Source: Motacilla alba alba
Taxonomy: Eukaryota; Chordata; Aves; Passeriformes; Motacillidae
Length of the DNA: 64,000 bases
Direction: 5' to 3'
NCBI RefSeq assembly: GCF_015832195.1
Contig: NC_052017.1
Span: 90,918,429 to 90,982,428 of the forward strand
Below the pieces are notes generated by a model. The model did no database searches. It was not told the origin of the DNA and was given only the letters and a program-made list of their open reading frames with translations. Each line of letters begins with the position of its first letter. Within the stretch, counting starts at the first letter, position 1. A program made the translations under genes and the position numbers. Of the stretch, positions 1-14,200 are shown piece by piece.

Positions 1-2165
1 CTTCTACATCCCTCCTGTTCAGCTGCACATGGGCTCTCCATGAGGAGGGCGTTACATTACCTCAAATTACCTCAAAGCCCCTGAGGAGTGCTTCACATTA
101 CCTTGGTGAGCAACATCAAACTAACAAGGTCCATCCATTCACATCCAAACTGTAGAGTCAGATATTCAGACTTCCTCTCACAACCTAAAGACACACTATA
201 TTCTTAAACACCAAATTTATTTGAAATTTTAGGTCTGCTTAAAGTGGGTGCTGGGCTTTAACAGGTTTGTGAAGCCAGAGCCAGACACATGAGCAGGGAA
301 GATGTCAAAAATTACATGACCTGTTTGAGCAGGCACCAGTTTACCTCATTGCAAAGAAAATGAAGCACCTCTGATGACCTGAGATTGCAGTTGACTAGTT
401 TTCGGAGAGAATCTAGTATGAGACAGTTTGGGGTTTTCCCTTTTGCTGAGATAGAGTGCCTAAATGTTCTTTCCATCCCCTAATTAACAGTCTACTACAT
501 GCACTTGATATAGCATGAACATGCCAGAAGCCATTAATTGTTATTGTTAACTATACATCCAATTTTATTTTCAGAGCAATTTTTCACTATATTTAACTTG
601 CCTGCCCGTAAGAAATTATGTTTTAGAGAATTGCATGAAAGTTACAGCATTAGCTTGATTAAACATCTGGCAGAGGACTGCGCCCACTGTGGAATTGAAT
701 GTGAAGTGCAAATAAATTATGTTGCTCATCCACCCCTCTGCAGAATATTATACATATTGAGAATTTAAATATATCTGTCACAATCAAGGAAAGATTAACA
801 CTTTCATGGATGGAAAATATTCCTTTTATATACTTGAAAAGGGACTCTATTCACATATAAAAGGGAACTTTCAGCTCAGGAAGAGAGGACAATTGTTTCT
901 TCCAGCTTGATCTTTACATATGTTATTACAGGATATGAAAGATTATTAGCCTTGGACAAATCTTTCCTAGATTCAGATTATAGGCATGAAGTTTCTGAAG
1001 CATGTCTTGTTGTCTTAGTGTATCATACAAATGATAGGAAAAAAGAAATCCCTTTTGATCCTTATGTAATAAAAATACAAATTAAAAAATAATGCCCCCT
1101 CATGAAAGACATTGTCAGAACACCAGTAAGACAGATTACAGCAATGCCCTCATCTGTGTCAGAATGGACTAATTCTGAGGCATTCTGACCTGCTCCCTGT
1201 GAGGACAGTTTGCTCTGTCAGGTAATTTCTGTCTCTCTGCTAGACAACAGCAGACTTGGCTGAGAGTTTTACCAGTGGAATCTACCCATTCCTGTTTCAT
1301 TTTAATTTGTTAATTCAAGAAGCTTGGCTGAGCAACAGTACACTTTCCTTCCTGGGTATTTCAACTCTTGCAAAAGAAGAAGCGAAATAGGAAGTGAAAA
1401 CAAAAAGCAGATGGCAACATCATTATCCCTTCTTTTTCCTCACTCTTTTTCAGATCAGATTTTCCATCTGGTTCTAGTTGCCTATACTCTTGGGGTTTTT
1501 TAACTTCATTCCCCATTGCTCACTTTCAGCCAAATACTCCTGTCTCTGAGAGATACAGAGTGCTGTTTCCTGCCTCCTGTGAAGCCTAAACGAAGAACTG
1601 TCTCCCTCTCTCTTTTGATTGACACTGCCACTCACTTCAGCTTCCATTTAGAGACATGCCATTTGGTATAACCAGTTTCACATGTGTCAAATTTAACCTT
1701 AAATTAGAGTCTTTTTCACCTTGCCTCCTGAGTTCCCTGTCTCTCAATTACTTAGCAGCAACCCTTCTACCTTGTTCTATATCATTATGTCTCAGCTTAA
1801 TTTTTTAAATAACTCTGGTACACGGCCCATGGACTTTTTCATGCAATTCAGCTCCTCTGAGCTCTGTAGGATCCTAGAGAGAATCACAGAAGTGAAGTAG
1901 TGCTGAGGGACATGAACTGCAATACTGGAGAAGATGCATGCAGAATAAATTTAGGTGGAGCGTCCTTGGAGATGCAACCAGGAGATTTTAAGGGCTAGAA
2001 TAAGTGGTCATGATAAAGGCAGAGAAAATGAGAATAACTGTGTGAGGGAGGGAACAAAAGAGAAAGGAAGGAACTGAGGAGAAATATTTATTTAGTTATA
2101 CGGTATAAGCAACTGCTAGTAAGAAATACTGCGCCTTAATCACAGTGTTTGATATTGCAGCTCAC
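1..2165 (-). other. Downstream intron, continuing off the left edge
   Basis: Intron after the last visible exon. I searched both strands for the expected next exon (a stretch with LGFWFTEL and FWMTGFFNPQ in the family) and saw nothing like it. The sequence is AT-rich and without recognisable repeats; small open frames near 538 and 907 show no family resemblance. Confidence 0.6.
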
Positions 2166-2298
2166 CATTAATAGCCAATTGGAGATCAGTCAGGGTAGCT
2201 CGAACTCTGGATATAACAAGTTGCATCCGGTCAATTTCTTGACGGAGAAATATGTTTATGGGCTGGAAAGCTCCCATCTTTTGAAGTTGCATTTTCAC
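2166..2298 (-). CDS. DNAH5: Dynein heavy chain exon Z (last visible exon)
   Basis: Forty-four codons plus one base. It reads [20 protein letters not shown], then [20 protein letters not shown], then LAING split at the Gly codon. [12 protein letters not shown] is conserved in dynein C-terminal domains. The acceptor is TTTTTTAG and the donor GTGAGC. By family length about 200 residues remain beyond the left edge of the window. Confidence 0.93.
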
Positions 2299-5200
2299 CT
2301 AAAAAAGAATAGTGCAATGATTATAAAATCTAATCTCCTGTTTGCCATGCAATAATTTTTGAAAGCAAAAACATTTTCAGAAAAGAAACATTTTAGTAAC
2401 AGATGGCCATTCAAGTCCTGTGCCAACTGTAAGATTTAGCACACTGTGACTCATTAGCTTACCAGAATGAGCTCCTCCATCATTCTAAGAAGGGAAAGTT
2501 CCCTCTTTTTGAAGGGACACAGCAGTTCCTTCTGTCCTTGTTAGGCTGCAGGGTCTTAGATCTTAAAATAAAAAAACCCCACATGCTATCCAAAAGCACT
2601 GTTTGATGGTAACTTCTTTGTATTTCCAAATTGTCCTGGGTGAACTTAATCACCTTTTCTTGCCCTGCTGAGCTGAAATAATGCAGAAAATGAAGTTCCA
2701 CTTAACAAGAAGAATGATATGTAAAAGCTGCTACTTTCAGTAGCATGTGACTTGTTCGTAAGACAAGATGCTCATGGATACACTACTAGGGAGGCAAGAC
2801 TGCCAGAAATTATGCAGATGCCACAGAAATCTGTTACACCATTATGTGCACCTTTTTGCAAGTAGAAGCCTTTGGCCCTTTTAGTTTTCAAGGGTAACAG
2901 TTTCTCTCAAATTCAACAGAGAATATTTTCAAAAGGGAATCAGTTGCCTGTGTTGGTTAAGGACATATCAATGACAATAGCAATAGCATTCCCTGTCTCA
3001 CTTTTGCATGTGATGTGTATGGAATGTGCTTCAGACATGCACTGCCTGTTCCATGTATATCAAAGTTCACTGCATGCCACAGTGCATGAAAGAGGGTTTA
3101 ATGGCAGCTGCAAAAATCATGGCGCCTATAGCCCACACAGTACCAGAATTCCTGGTTTTTCAGATTTTTGAGAGTTGTTCCCTACTTTTAGAAAGCCAAT
3201 GGCTCATCTATTTCATTGTATACATTATTATGTATACTATACATTTTATACAAATAATAAACATTACTAAAGATTTAATTATTACCATGAATAGCAAATT
3301 CCTGCAAGATGAATATCATACTGCACATGAGTAGTTATAATCACTAGTATAAATATGCAAATGCTTTGGCAATTTTCAAATCTTAAATTTCAACTCCAAG
3401 CCCAATAAAATATTTTTTCTCAACTTTTTATGCTATCCTGCTTGGGAGACAGCTATCAGCAAGGTTATACATCATATTTTAATCACAAGGACCCATGGGT
3501 TTGTCAGACAGAATGTCCAAGAAATAGGTGCCAGCCAATTATGCTAATGCTTTGCAGTGTGACAGTACATTTTACAGACTGAGTTAATGTGTCCTGCCTG
3601 TGAAAGAGAAAAAAATACTTAAATCAGCTATCATAGACTAGAGCTGAGGCAATAAAGTTTTTGGATAATCCACACAATGAAGTATTCTGATTATTTCATA
3701 CAAAATCCAGGGAAAACTTCTGCCTTCTGAAAAATTCACAGGAATTGGTAATTTTGCTTCCTGACAAAAAGTAAAAACATTTGATTTATTTTTTCAGAAT
3801 ACTTAGAAGTCTAATGCATGCCACTAATAAGAAAGGAATTATACAGAATATAGTCTATGGATTTTGTCCTTTATATAAGAAACACACTTCTTATTTCTAG
3901 TCTACAAAGCATGTGTTCCTTTTGGGGATCATTTAGAGGAAGAATTCTTCCATGTGAGCAAAAATTGTATGGAAGATGTTATTAAAGCGGTTATTTTCCA
4001 AAATATTAATACTTATGACTCTACAAAGAGGACATAAACATTCTAAAATATTACTGCGCTGATAATTGTACAATTTGACTAATGAATTCTCAGAACTAAC
4101 ACAATCTTCTGATTTCCTTTCATGTATCCACAAAAATACCTATAACGTTTTGAATAATGGAGGCAACCAATAAAGCAGAAATTTGCTAATCCACTAAATA
4201 TGCTCAGAACACTCAGTCTGGAGCACCAAGCATAACCAGATAGCAAAACTGAAAAAAAAATTGCATACTTCTTACTTTATTGTATACAAATCAATCCTGA
4301 TCTATGGTGAGATTTACTGAGTATAACACAGTGCATTTCTTGGAAATCATGCTGCTAAGATTTGTTTCAAATACAAGCACTGAAGTATGATTAACTAGTT
4401 TTGTATTAGAATTCTTATCAAGCAATCAGGTGATTTACATCCAGGGCTGTATTTATTATGACATAAAGATATAGATACCGACTCTCAGAAAAAAAACCTC
4501 AAAAGATTAAACTCATTAACCAAAATAGCTTTTCTGAGATTAATATACTAATTCCATAAAGCCCACTTAGAACAACTTTTCATTATGCAAACAGCTATCA
4601 TCCAACATAAACCAATGTGATTTAAGAAAGGAGCTACTAAGATCATAATCTTAATAGCTTTGTCTACATGATGTTGCAATGCATATCTCTACTGTGTCAG
4701 ATTCCTTTATGCATATTTCTTAACTGTCCTTAGGTCGCCAGTTTCTTTGTCAGCACATACCTTATAGGATTATCAGTACAAAAGTAGATGCTGAACTCAT
4801 GCCATGATCATTGATCAAGTTGCTGTAGTAGTGACTGCAAATGGTTTTCAGTAAATGATATTTTTTTAAATCAGACTTAGTTACTTGCTACATTCTTTGT
4901 CAGCAGAAATGGAAAGTCCATCACTCTGTAGATGGATAAGCCAAAGCTCTTAGATGGATAAGCCAAAGCTCTTTTCAAGGGATGTCAAGGACCCCTTCCT
5001 TGCTGCAGATAAGGAAGAAGACAGCAAAATACATAGAAAATAGAAGAAGCTCTAGAGCTAGATGACCACCATATCTGATAGTGTTGATAAGTAAACCAGA
5101 GACACATTACAGAATCATTTATGTCAGTGTTTCAGTTCAGACCCTGAATTTTTTTTTTTATTATTTTTGGTTGGGTGGGGTTTTTTGTTTGTTTTTGTTT

Positions 5201-8200
5201 TGGTTTTTGTTGTTGTTGTTTGGTTTTTTTGTTTTTTAGCAAAAACCCTGCACTGAAAACTAGATTCCAGGCCCACAAAAATCTTAGCTTCAAATTAAAC
5301 TAACCCAAAAGGTGTGCTTCAGGGACTCTAAGGTACTTCAATTACTAATGGGTTCAGCCTACAGGCCCAGACTAGAGTTAGACCAAGGCAAATTCCCCAG
5401 CAAAACATGTAATGAAGGCCTGGGGTTCTAAGACAAATTCCTATTTCCATGCAGTGCTTGCTAATGTAGCCATAGTCTTAGAGGAACTACAGCTAAATCA
5501 ATACTACAGAAAATATTTAAGGAAAAACACTGCTGCTACTGGCTATTCCCGAGAAAGCTGTTTTTCAAGATGCAAGGATCATTTTCATTGTAAACTTCTC
5601 TGTGTGACAGGCTGACATTTATTTTTGCACCTGTCTTCACTCACATGGACTGACTGGACCTAATCATTTTACCACTAATCTCTCTGTAACCTGCAAGGTG
5701 AGACCCAGAAGCAAAACGGTTCATGAAAGCAGAATTCTTACTCAGAGAAAAATGAGGACAGTTTTAGGTCAGGAGGAAGGTTTATTTTGCTTTTCCAACA
5801 CCTGTGTCAAACCACAGGCTGAGAAAGCATGCAAAGGTGACTCATTTTGTTTCTACCCTTTTGGGTAAGTTACTTGACTGGTAAGAAGCATTACAAGAAC
5901 ACAACAACAAAAGAAGCAGCATGTATCATGGGGTAGAATGGTTGCCCTATTTTGAAAGTTTTTGAGACCGAAATCATTGCTGAAGGCTAATAATTGAGAA
6001 ATGAAGGCCTCTCTGACAGCCTGAAATTTCTCTGGATTCACAATGTATCAAGAGAAAATACAATCCGGAGCTCTAAATCTCAGCAAATAATTGGTTTTGG
6101 TACCATCTGTCCCTAACCCAGTCTGTTGGGGTTGTAGCTCTGTGCAAATTCACTCCACATTTTCTAAAGGGAGCCACAAGAACTGATCAAAGGTAGCAAA
6201 GGCACCTGCCACTTTCCCTGAAGAGAACTTGCTTTTAATTACCTTCATTGTTTCAAAAAAATTTTGCTCCATTTCTCCACTGATAGTATCTTTGTACCTA
6301 GGTTTTCAAAGACTAACTAACACACCATGGCATTACTGGAGCACAATATTATTCTAAAAGCAAACCCAAGCTGCACTGCTAGAACTAATGAATGTTTCTC
6401 TTTTTACTGATCTTTTCCAATAAGGCATGCATATAAACTCTTTTTCTAGACAGCATATAAACTCTTTTTCTAGACACATTCCCTCAGTCTTTTACAATTT
6501 AGGACATTTGTTTTATTTGTTTCAGATTTATTAAACTGATTAGTACATAACAATGTCCTGAATGACCAACTGTTGACTTAAATTGACAAACAACAGAACC
6601 CATCTTGTTCCCTTTTTTTTTCTCAGACATCGCAGGAAGTAATTACATAATCCATTTCACTCCTTATACTTGCAAGCATAATTTCGTTTGCCATGTTGTA
6701 GCTTCTGCCAAACTGTTGCTTCTTTCCTCAGAGAACACCTACACTCTCCATTCTTTTCTGCTCTGGTTGATGAAATTCTTGGTTATACATTAGTGAGCAT
6801 GATATTATTTTTCTAGTTTTGTATTTTAGTCATTTGGGTTAGGGGCTTTTTTCAGTTTATGCAAACTTGCATTTAATATTGAGCTTTCTTTACAGCTCAC
6901 TCCAGCCATATCCATGCTTTCTAAAAGGTTCCAGAATAATTGAGTGACAGTTCAAATGAGATACACATTTGACATAGATTTTTTTTCTTATTGCGTAGGT
7001 GCGGCCACACTTCTGGCACATAAACAACACATAAGACATGGAAAGGGGCACTAACAGCGGAAAAGGGAAACTCCCCTACAATAAGGAATGAATTTGGTAA
7101 GACCAAATCCAAGTTCTAAGATGTAGAGAATGAAACAAGTTCTAAAATGTACCGGAAGAGACTAAGGGTAAATTCACTAAGCAGACTGAAGAAAGAAATA
7201 TTAAAAAATCAGGGTCCAGAAGAAACAATGCCAAATCTCATAACACTACAGAAGTAAAATCTGTAGACGTTGTAGTGCAGCTGAGACAGCCAAGGAGATT
7301 TACAGAGGACTACATTACTAGCAATAAAAAACTCTTGGAAAAATGAACAGAGGATATTCTCTAGATGGTCAGAGCAAAGGAATGACTACCATGCTACAGA
7401 AACTAAGCACAATCTTTGAATGTTTCTGTGGAAAAGCACCGTGCCATCCATCAGTAGTGCAGACTGAAAAAAAGGCACATAAATAGAGTGGTATGATTCA
7501 TCAAAGTGAAGTGTAATTCACAGATCAAGATGCACAGAGCTTTAGAAAACTAGATATCCCCAGAAAGAGGTGGTATCTACACTTACTGAACTCAGAATGC
7601 ATCTACAATCAACACAGGAGAAAAAAGTAGATCTAACAGCACATCCTCTGTACAAGCTCAAATCTCCTTGGTTGAATCATAACAGGACAGCTAACAAGCA
7701 AATTAAAGCAAAATAAGTTTCCTTTGAAGCTCACAGAAGATGTAAGAGAAAGAGTACTGAAGCAAAAAATGTTAATTCTGAGCATCATTGCAATGATGAT
7801 TGCTTATTAGAAAATAAAACCCCTCGTGTACGATTGGCAGATCATGAGAAAAGATACTTGTCATACTGCTTGATGATGAGAGTGAAAGAGCAATGAAAAC
7901 AATTGGTGGTGATTTTTTTTAAATACAGACACATGAAGCAGTATGTATTATATACAAATACAAATATAGCAGAAAAATAGAGAGAGACAAGTCAAGAGTG
8001 AAGGACAGAATGTCTGAAATAACCCTTTCAGACCCTTTGCCCTTAACTACAGTCCCTGGCTCCAAAACTGGTGGTCTCCAAAGCTAAGATTTGATGAAGT
8101 GACTTAAAAGGGGAGGCAGCCCCTACATGTGGTTTGTGTGCATAACCTCAGTGAATAAACTGAGAAGGAAAGAAAGTGAATGAGCCTAAGATTAAACAGA

Positions 8201-11200
8201 AGAAATGCCAGAGAAACGCAATTTAATCCAAAGTGAAATTTAGATTAAACAAGTGTGTGTGCATTTTACATTACTAAAAGGTATTGCACAGATTTCCCAG
8301 GGGCTAAACCTCAGGTTAAGACTACCCTCTGGTTACAATGTAAAGTGCAGTAAGTACTATTGATGTTTTCTAAGCATTACAAATTCTTCAGGAGGAAAAG
8401 AGTTGTCAGCTTAACAAGGGAATGAAGAAATAGTCCTTTGGAGGGTTTAGCAAGTATGTTATAAAAACTTAGCTCAATACCCATATAACAAATATGGCAA
8501 AAGCATACATGGTATCCAGGCATTCAGTATTTTACTGCTACTGTAAATTGAAAAAAAAAAAAGAAGGACCTGAATGAAACTAGAAGAATCTAATTCCATA
8601 AAAAAGCTTTACTCTGATTGGAAAGACAAGGGGAGAGGACTGAGAACAATTTAAGGTGTAAATGATAGCTGTAGATCCAACATGAAAATTATTACATTTG
8701 TTAAATTATGAATTATTATTACACTTACTAGATTTAATTTTATTTTCTATTTCTAATATTTATTCACTATTAAATAATAATATGAAAACTAGAAAACGTA
8801 CTCCATTCTTAATCAAGTTCTACAAAAAATTATTTATATACTTTCATTAGGACACACAATAAGAAGGTTAGAAAAAGGAGAGCTACAAACAGGAATGGAT
8901 GGAAAAGAATAAAACAGAGGTAGATGGTAGGAAATGCCACCAAAAAATGTTGCAGACCATAAGTAGCTTGGTAACAGGGGAATGAAAAGAGAAGTTCCAA
9001 GTTGAATTATGACAGTACAAAAGTGGCTATTTATACAAAACATATTCAATCTGAGATTAATAGTAGAAGGGAAGACAGGAAATACTGCCGGGTCCCCAAG
9101 ACAATTAGTTGTTACTTAGGTGGACATTCCAAGTTGGCCAGAGAAGAAAATAAAGCCTGCATAGCAAGCATGCAAAGCACTCATACTGAGCATTTTACCA
9201 GCTTGAACTACAGCCAGGGGGAAAAAAAGGTACTATCAATGCAAAACAGAATTGTAAAGAATAAAATCATGGAAATTAGGAGTTTTTAACATTTACTGTT
9301 TATGAAACACTTGGCAAGGCAGCAGAACCTACTTATAAACTGATGCAAGAGTCTCTATGCTGGATTTTTCCATTTAATGGGACTGTTAATTAAAAATGCA
9401 AGAAAAGATTGACAAAGATACCTCTTACGGCTCAGATTCAAAAAAATCTGGAGCATGAAAAGGTCAGTGATAAAATGCACTCTTCATCATGGTGGTGTCA
9501 TAATAGGAGTAGGTAAATTTAATGCTGTAACCACTATAGGATACCTAGTCTCTCAGAAAGAGGCACCAGGCTACTTTTGTAAGCTACTAAGGAAAGCAAG
9601 AACTTTCTGAAGCCTTTAGTGGCTCTTCTGAGTTAAGATGACTGATTAAGTGGACTGTGGCATTTGAAATACACCTTTCTGATGTAGGAATATGTTCGAT
9701 AATAAAGCAAAACAGACTTACAACCCCCTATGCATAATTTTAAGATCTTTTTGAAACACATGCCAGTTAAATTTAAGAAGCACAATGAAACTTATAAAAC
9801 ACAAATGTATATACATGCATACATAAAACACCTGTTTTATAAAGCAGCACTTACCTCATGAGGGTTATAATCTGGAGGTAACTTCTCTAGCATCTCATTA
9901 GCAAGACGCTGCACCACTGCTTCCCGGGTTTCTCCCTCTCTAGTACTGCTGTCTTTGGGCTGGATGCTCACTATGGTACTGAATGTCTCATTGGCCAGGT
10001 TGGTCTGGTAAGTTATGTCTGCATTAGGGTGAAGTCCAAATACCTTAAAGTAAAAGGTATAAAAATTGGAGGGAAAAAAGAATGCATGAAAGTGGATAAA
10101 CAAGGAAGAAAATTCTCAGCTCCATAAAACAACAGATGTGAACAGGCCAGTGGAAGTTCTTTCATTTAAATGGCAAAGAAACAAACCCGAATTATACTAA
10201 AACATTAACATAGGCTGCATTTGCAATAGTGTTTTCATTCATATCAGTGGAGGGTTTTTTACCTGATCTCATTATCTTCACATGCATCATGCTGTGGAAT
10301 GCTATCAATGGGTGAGAACAACTCCCTTTGGTTCAGACTAGAGCTTGTAGGAAATGTCATAAGTGGACATTGAGCCCTTAGAATTACTTCTTTGTCTCTA
10401 TGGGTCTATTGCTGTTGTACCAGCTCAAGTAGATGCCCCTAATTATCTGACCAGTCAACATTTCTAACGTGCTTTGTTTTACTCAGACTCTTAGGCTTAT
10501 AAGGCATGTAGCATGGTAAATAAAATAAGGCCCATATCTGAAGTACCTAAAGACAGTGATATATGTAGGATATTTTATGGTTTAGCTATTTTTGGTTGAA
10601 GCTTCCCCCTCCTTACTTCTTCTTCTCCTGAAATGGAATTATTTTATTTAAGATACAGCTAGCACAGAATTACTGCAAAGCTGCCCTTTGTCTGAATGAT
10701 AATAGCTTTTTCAGAAACTTCTACTGAAATATCAGTAAGTCTATAATTGTCAGATTGACAATTGCAACCCTTCTCCAGGAGGAATTGTACGTACTGTGAC
10801 TTATTTCACCAGCTCTCATTTAATTATAGATATTACATATCTCTTACAAACTTTGAACCACTGATCTGTCAATGAGGAAGGTCTGCCCTCCAGCTGAGCA
10901 CAAAAGCCAAGCAATCTTCTGTTTCTCATTTTTCACATTTTTTCACATATTCAGTTTTCATATTTTACATTAGAATCAGTATATTGCAAGAAGGCATTTC
11001 TAGAAACCAGTATTTACATACTCGGAGGAGAGAATTAAAAGGGCCATTTAATATTGTTATACTTGTAAATTTAGAAACTCAGGGACTAGAGATATAAGTG
11101 GCTGCACCATTGCCAAAGCCAGCAAAGCAGCACTGATTTACACCACTCGGGAATCTTATTCTTACAACAGCACACAGTACAGACCTAATACCACATTTGA

Positions 11201-14200
11201 GTGAGAGTGTGACTAAAAAAGTACGAAGGTAGATTCCAGATAGGATTTAATGTTTTGCAAATAGTGGTTTACTCAAACTGAGTGTTTAGAGCTGTAAAAG
11301 GCAAAAATACCAATGCACTTTATTACACTCATATTCTATGTGGAAGGAAATTCACATTTGAAGATACATTCTTTTCTGCTTTTGCTCTTGCACAGTGAGG
11401 GCTTATTTGCTTGGTTTTGATCTAGCAGATTTTGTGGCAATATTATAGCCTAAATTAGCACCATGAAGAATATTTGCTATATCTGTGAGTGGAGCCCTAG
11501 TCCAAGGGCTAATTTAAACATTGGATCAATACTAACAAAGACAGGGAGACATGGGAGACAGCTCTGGTCCTATGGTTTTATGCAAGTGATGTATGAAGAA
11601 GAAAGAAAAAAGAAACCAGTGGGTGGACCAGTTTTCTGAATGTCCTGTATGTTAATCAAGGACCCAAATCTCTCGTTCTTTCTGATCCAAAATCTCTGGG
11701 AACATTGTTTAAAAAGAGAATGTTGGATTCTGTCTTTCAGGGTTTTCCAGCCTTATGAATCCTCAAAACCAATTGCTAAAGGCCTACATCCCTCTGAAAT
11801 CACTCCTCTATCATCCCCTCCTCAATTGGACAGGGAAAAGAAGTCACAACAAAAGTCCACGGTCTGAGATAAGAACAGGGAGAGATCAATCTCCAGTTAT
11901 CATCACAGGCAAAACAGACTTGACTCGGGGAAATTAACTGAATTTATTACCAATCAGATCAGAGTAGGATCATGAGAAATAAAACCAAATCCTAAAATAC
12001 CTTCCCTCCACCCCTGCCTTCTTCCTGGATTAACTTGATTCCCAAACTCTCTAGTTCCTCCCTCCCACAGGAGCACAGGGGGACAGGGAACAGGATTTGT
12101 GGTCAGTTCATCATATACTGTCTCTGACTCCCTCATCCTTAGGAGCAGGACACCTCCCACTCTACCCCTGCTCCAGCATAAGAGCCCTCCACAAACTTAT
12201 CCATTGGGCTGCAGTTCCTCCTGAGCTGCTCCAGTGTGGGTCCCTTCCACAGGGTGGAGACCTCCAGGAACAGACTGCTTCAGCATGGGTCACCTGTGGA
12301 GTCAGAACTTTGGCCAGAAAATCTGCTCCATCATGGATTCCTCTCCCCATGGGGCCACAGATCTTGCAGGAACCTGTTCCAGCATGGACTTCCCACAGGG
12401 TCACTGCCTCCTTCAGGCATCCACCTGCTCCAGTGTGGGGTCCTCCATGGGCTGCAGGAGAATCTCTGCTCTGGCAGCACCTCCCACCCCTCCTTCTTCA
12501 TGGATCTTGGTGTCTGCAGAGTTGTTCCTCTCACATATTCTCACTCCTCTCTCTAACTGAAGATTCATGTGCAGCTTTTTATCCTTCATAAATACATTAT
12601 CCCAGCAGTTGATCTGTCTTGGAGTTGTCTGACACTGGCCCTGTCACACATGGGAGAAGCTTCTGCCAGCTTCTCACAGGAGCCACTCCTTAGCCCCCTG
12701 CTACTGAAATCTCTCCATCCTAACCCAATACACTGAGTTCAATTGCCCTTCTCACAAGACAGTGCTCATTCTGCTCAGAGGATGAAATTTCATCAAAGGA
12801 GCAAGGACACTGCAAGCAGGCCAATTCAGTCTTTCTTAACTGAAAATGGAAAAGGAATGAATCAAGGATACACTGCTTGGACTAGCACAGTATCTTTTGT
12901 GAAACGAAGAAGATTGGGAGATTAAAAGGTTAAAGGTTTTCATGAGCAATTTTGACAGATTTTGGAATGACAGAAGAAAGTCACAGCTTTCTGCTTAACG
13001 AGTGAAAATGTGAAGAACAAAAAGATGTTTGCATTCCAGGACTTGCTCCTATTTACATAAAAGCCAAAGGTAAAATTCCCCTACCTCAAACCATCCATAC
13101 AGATTTTTTACAGGCATCAAAACACTTTAAAAATACATTGCAGCATTGTGAGATAGGCTCCCAAGTGCTTAAAAGAGCAGATCCATGAAAGCAGAACCTG
13201 AAATCTGATAGTACCAGTGTTCACACACTGATAGGAACCACTTCATGAGCTGGGCTCAAATGGATCCCAGTGATGCATTATCATGTCTGCATTTACTCTC
13301 ACCTGGAAAAGGTACATCATTGCTGGCACAAATACCTTTACATTCTGGTCTCACTATCTTCAGAGATTCAGAACTTTCCAAGCTTATTTTATGACCTTGG
13401 AAACTTTGCACCCTCTCAGCCAGAACATTATCAGTAAGTGAAAACCAGTTTTTTCTATTCCACTCAGTCTATTTAATTTTAATGGAACTTATTTCCAATG
13501 GCATTTATCAACTTAATAGAAATGAGACAGAAATCCAGACCATTCACCTCTGTTTCAATTTTCCAGAGCATTCTCTTCTGTTTCAGTTTTAACTAACTTC
13601 AGCATGTGTGCCTGTACTGGAGGGAGCAGAAATTCACCATCCTCCGGTCCCTGTGACCACTGTGATATGCACACACTGGGTCATGTAAAACTGGTTACAA
13701 CCAGGAGCTACCCTGCACCCTACCCCATCAATTCACGGCAACATCCACATCTTTTTGTTGTCAACATGGAATAAACTCCCAATTATAACTTTCAAAATGA
13801 GACCATAGGGCTTTTTTACATTTATTATTTCTCAGATTGCACGTCTGCTCAATCCCATGCAGAATTGTGAAACCACAAAATAGTTTGGTTTGGAAGGGAC
13901 CTCTAAGGGTCATCTAACCCAAATCCTCTGCTCAAGCAGGGGAAAATAGAGCAGGCTGTCCAGGCCAGTGTCTAGTTGGGATTTCAGTGTCTACAAAGAC
14001 AAGACTGCACAATATCTCTTGGCAAACTCTTCCAGTGTTTGACCACCTCCGCTTAAAAAACAGTTCTCTTGTTCTCAGATGGAATTCCTGTTGTTTAGTT
14101 TATGTCCATTGCCTCTTTTCCTTTCATTGGATATTATCAAAAAGGCTCCAGCTCCATCTTTACAGCATTCCAACAGGGTTTTAGACACTGAACTGCTGTA

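Larger units (their letters stand above)
2299..9854 (-). other. 7.6-kb intron between exons Y and Z
   Basis: The longest intron seen. It holds two short perfect tandem duplications (4929-4972 and 6429-6476) and a T/G-rich low-complexity tract (5150-5240). Otherwise I see only AT-rich unique-looking sequence. Small open frames on both strands have no family features. Confidence 0.7.

Noticed and set aside
12097..12591. 164-codon plus-strand open frame and several overlapping frames
   Set aside because: It lies inside the GC-rich LTR repeat, antisense to it; the peptide just reflects the CTGGAGCAG-type phrases.
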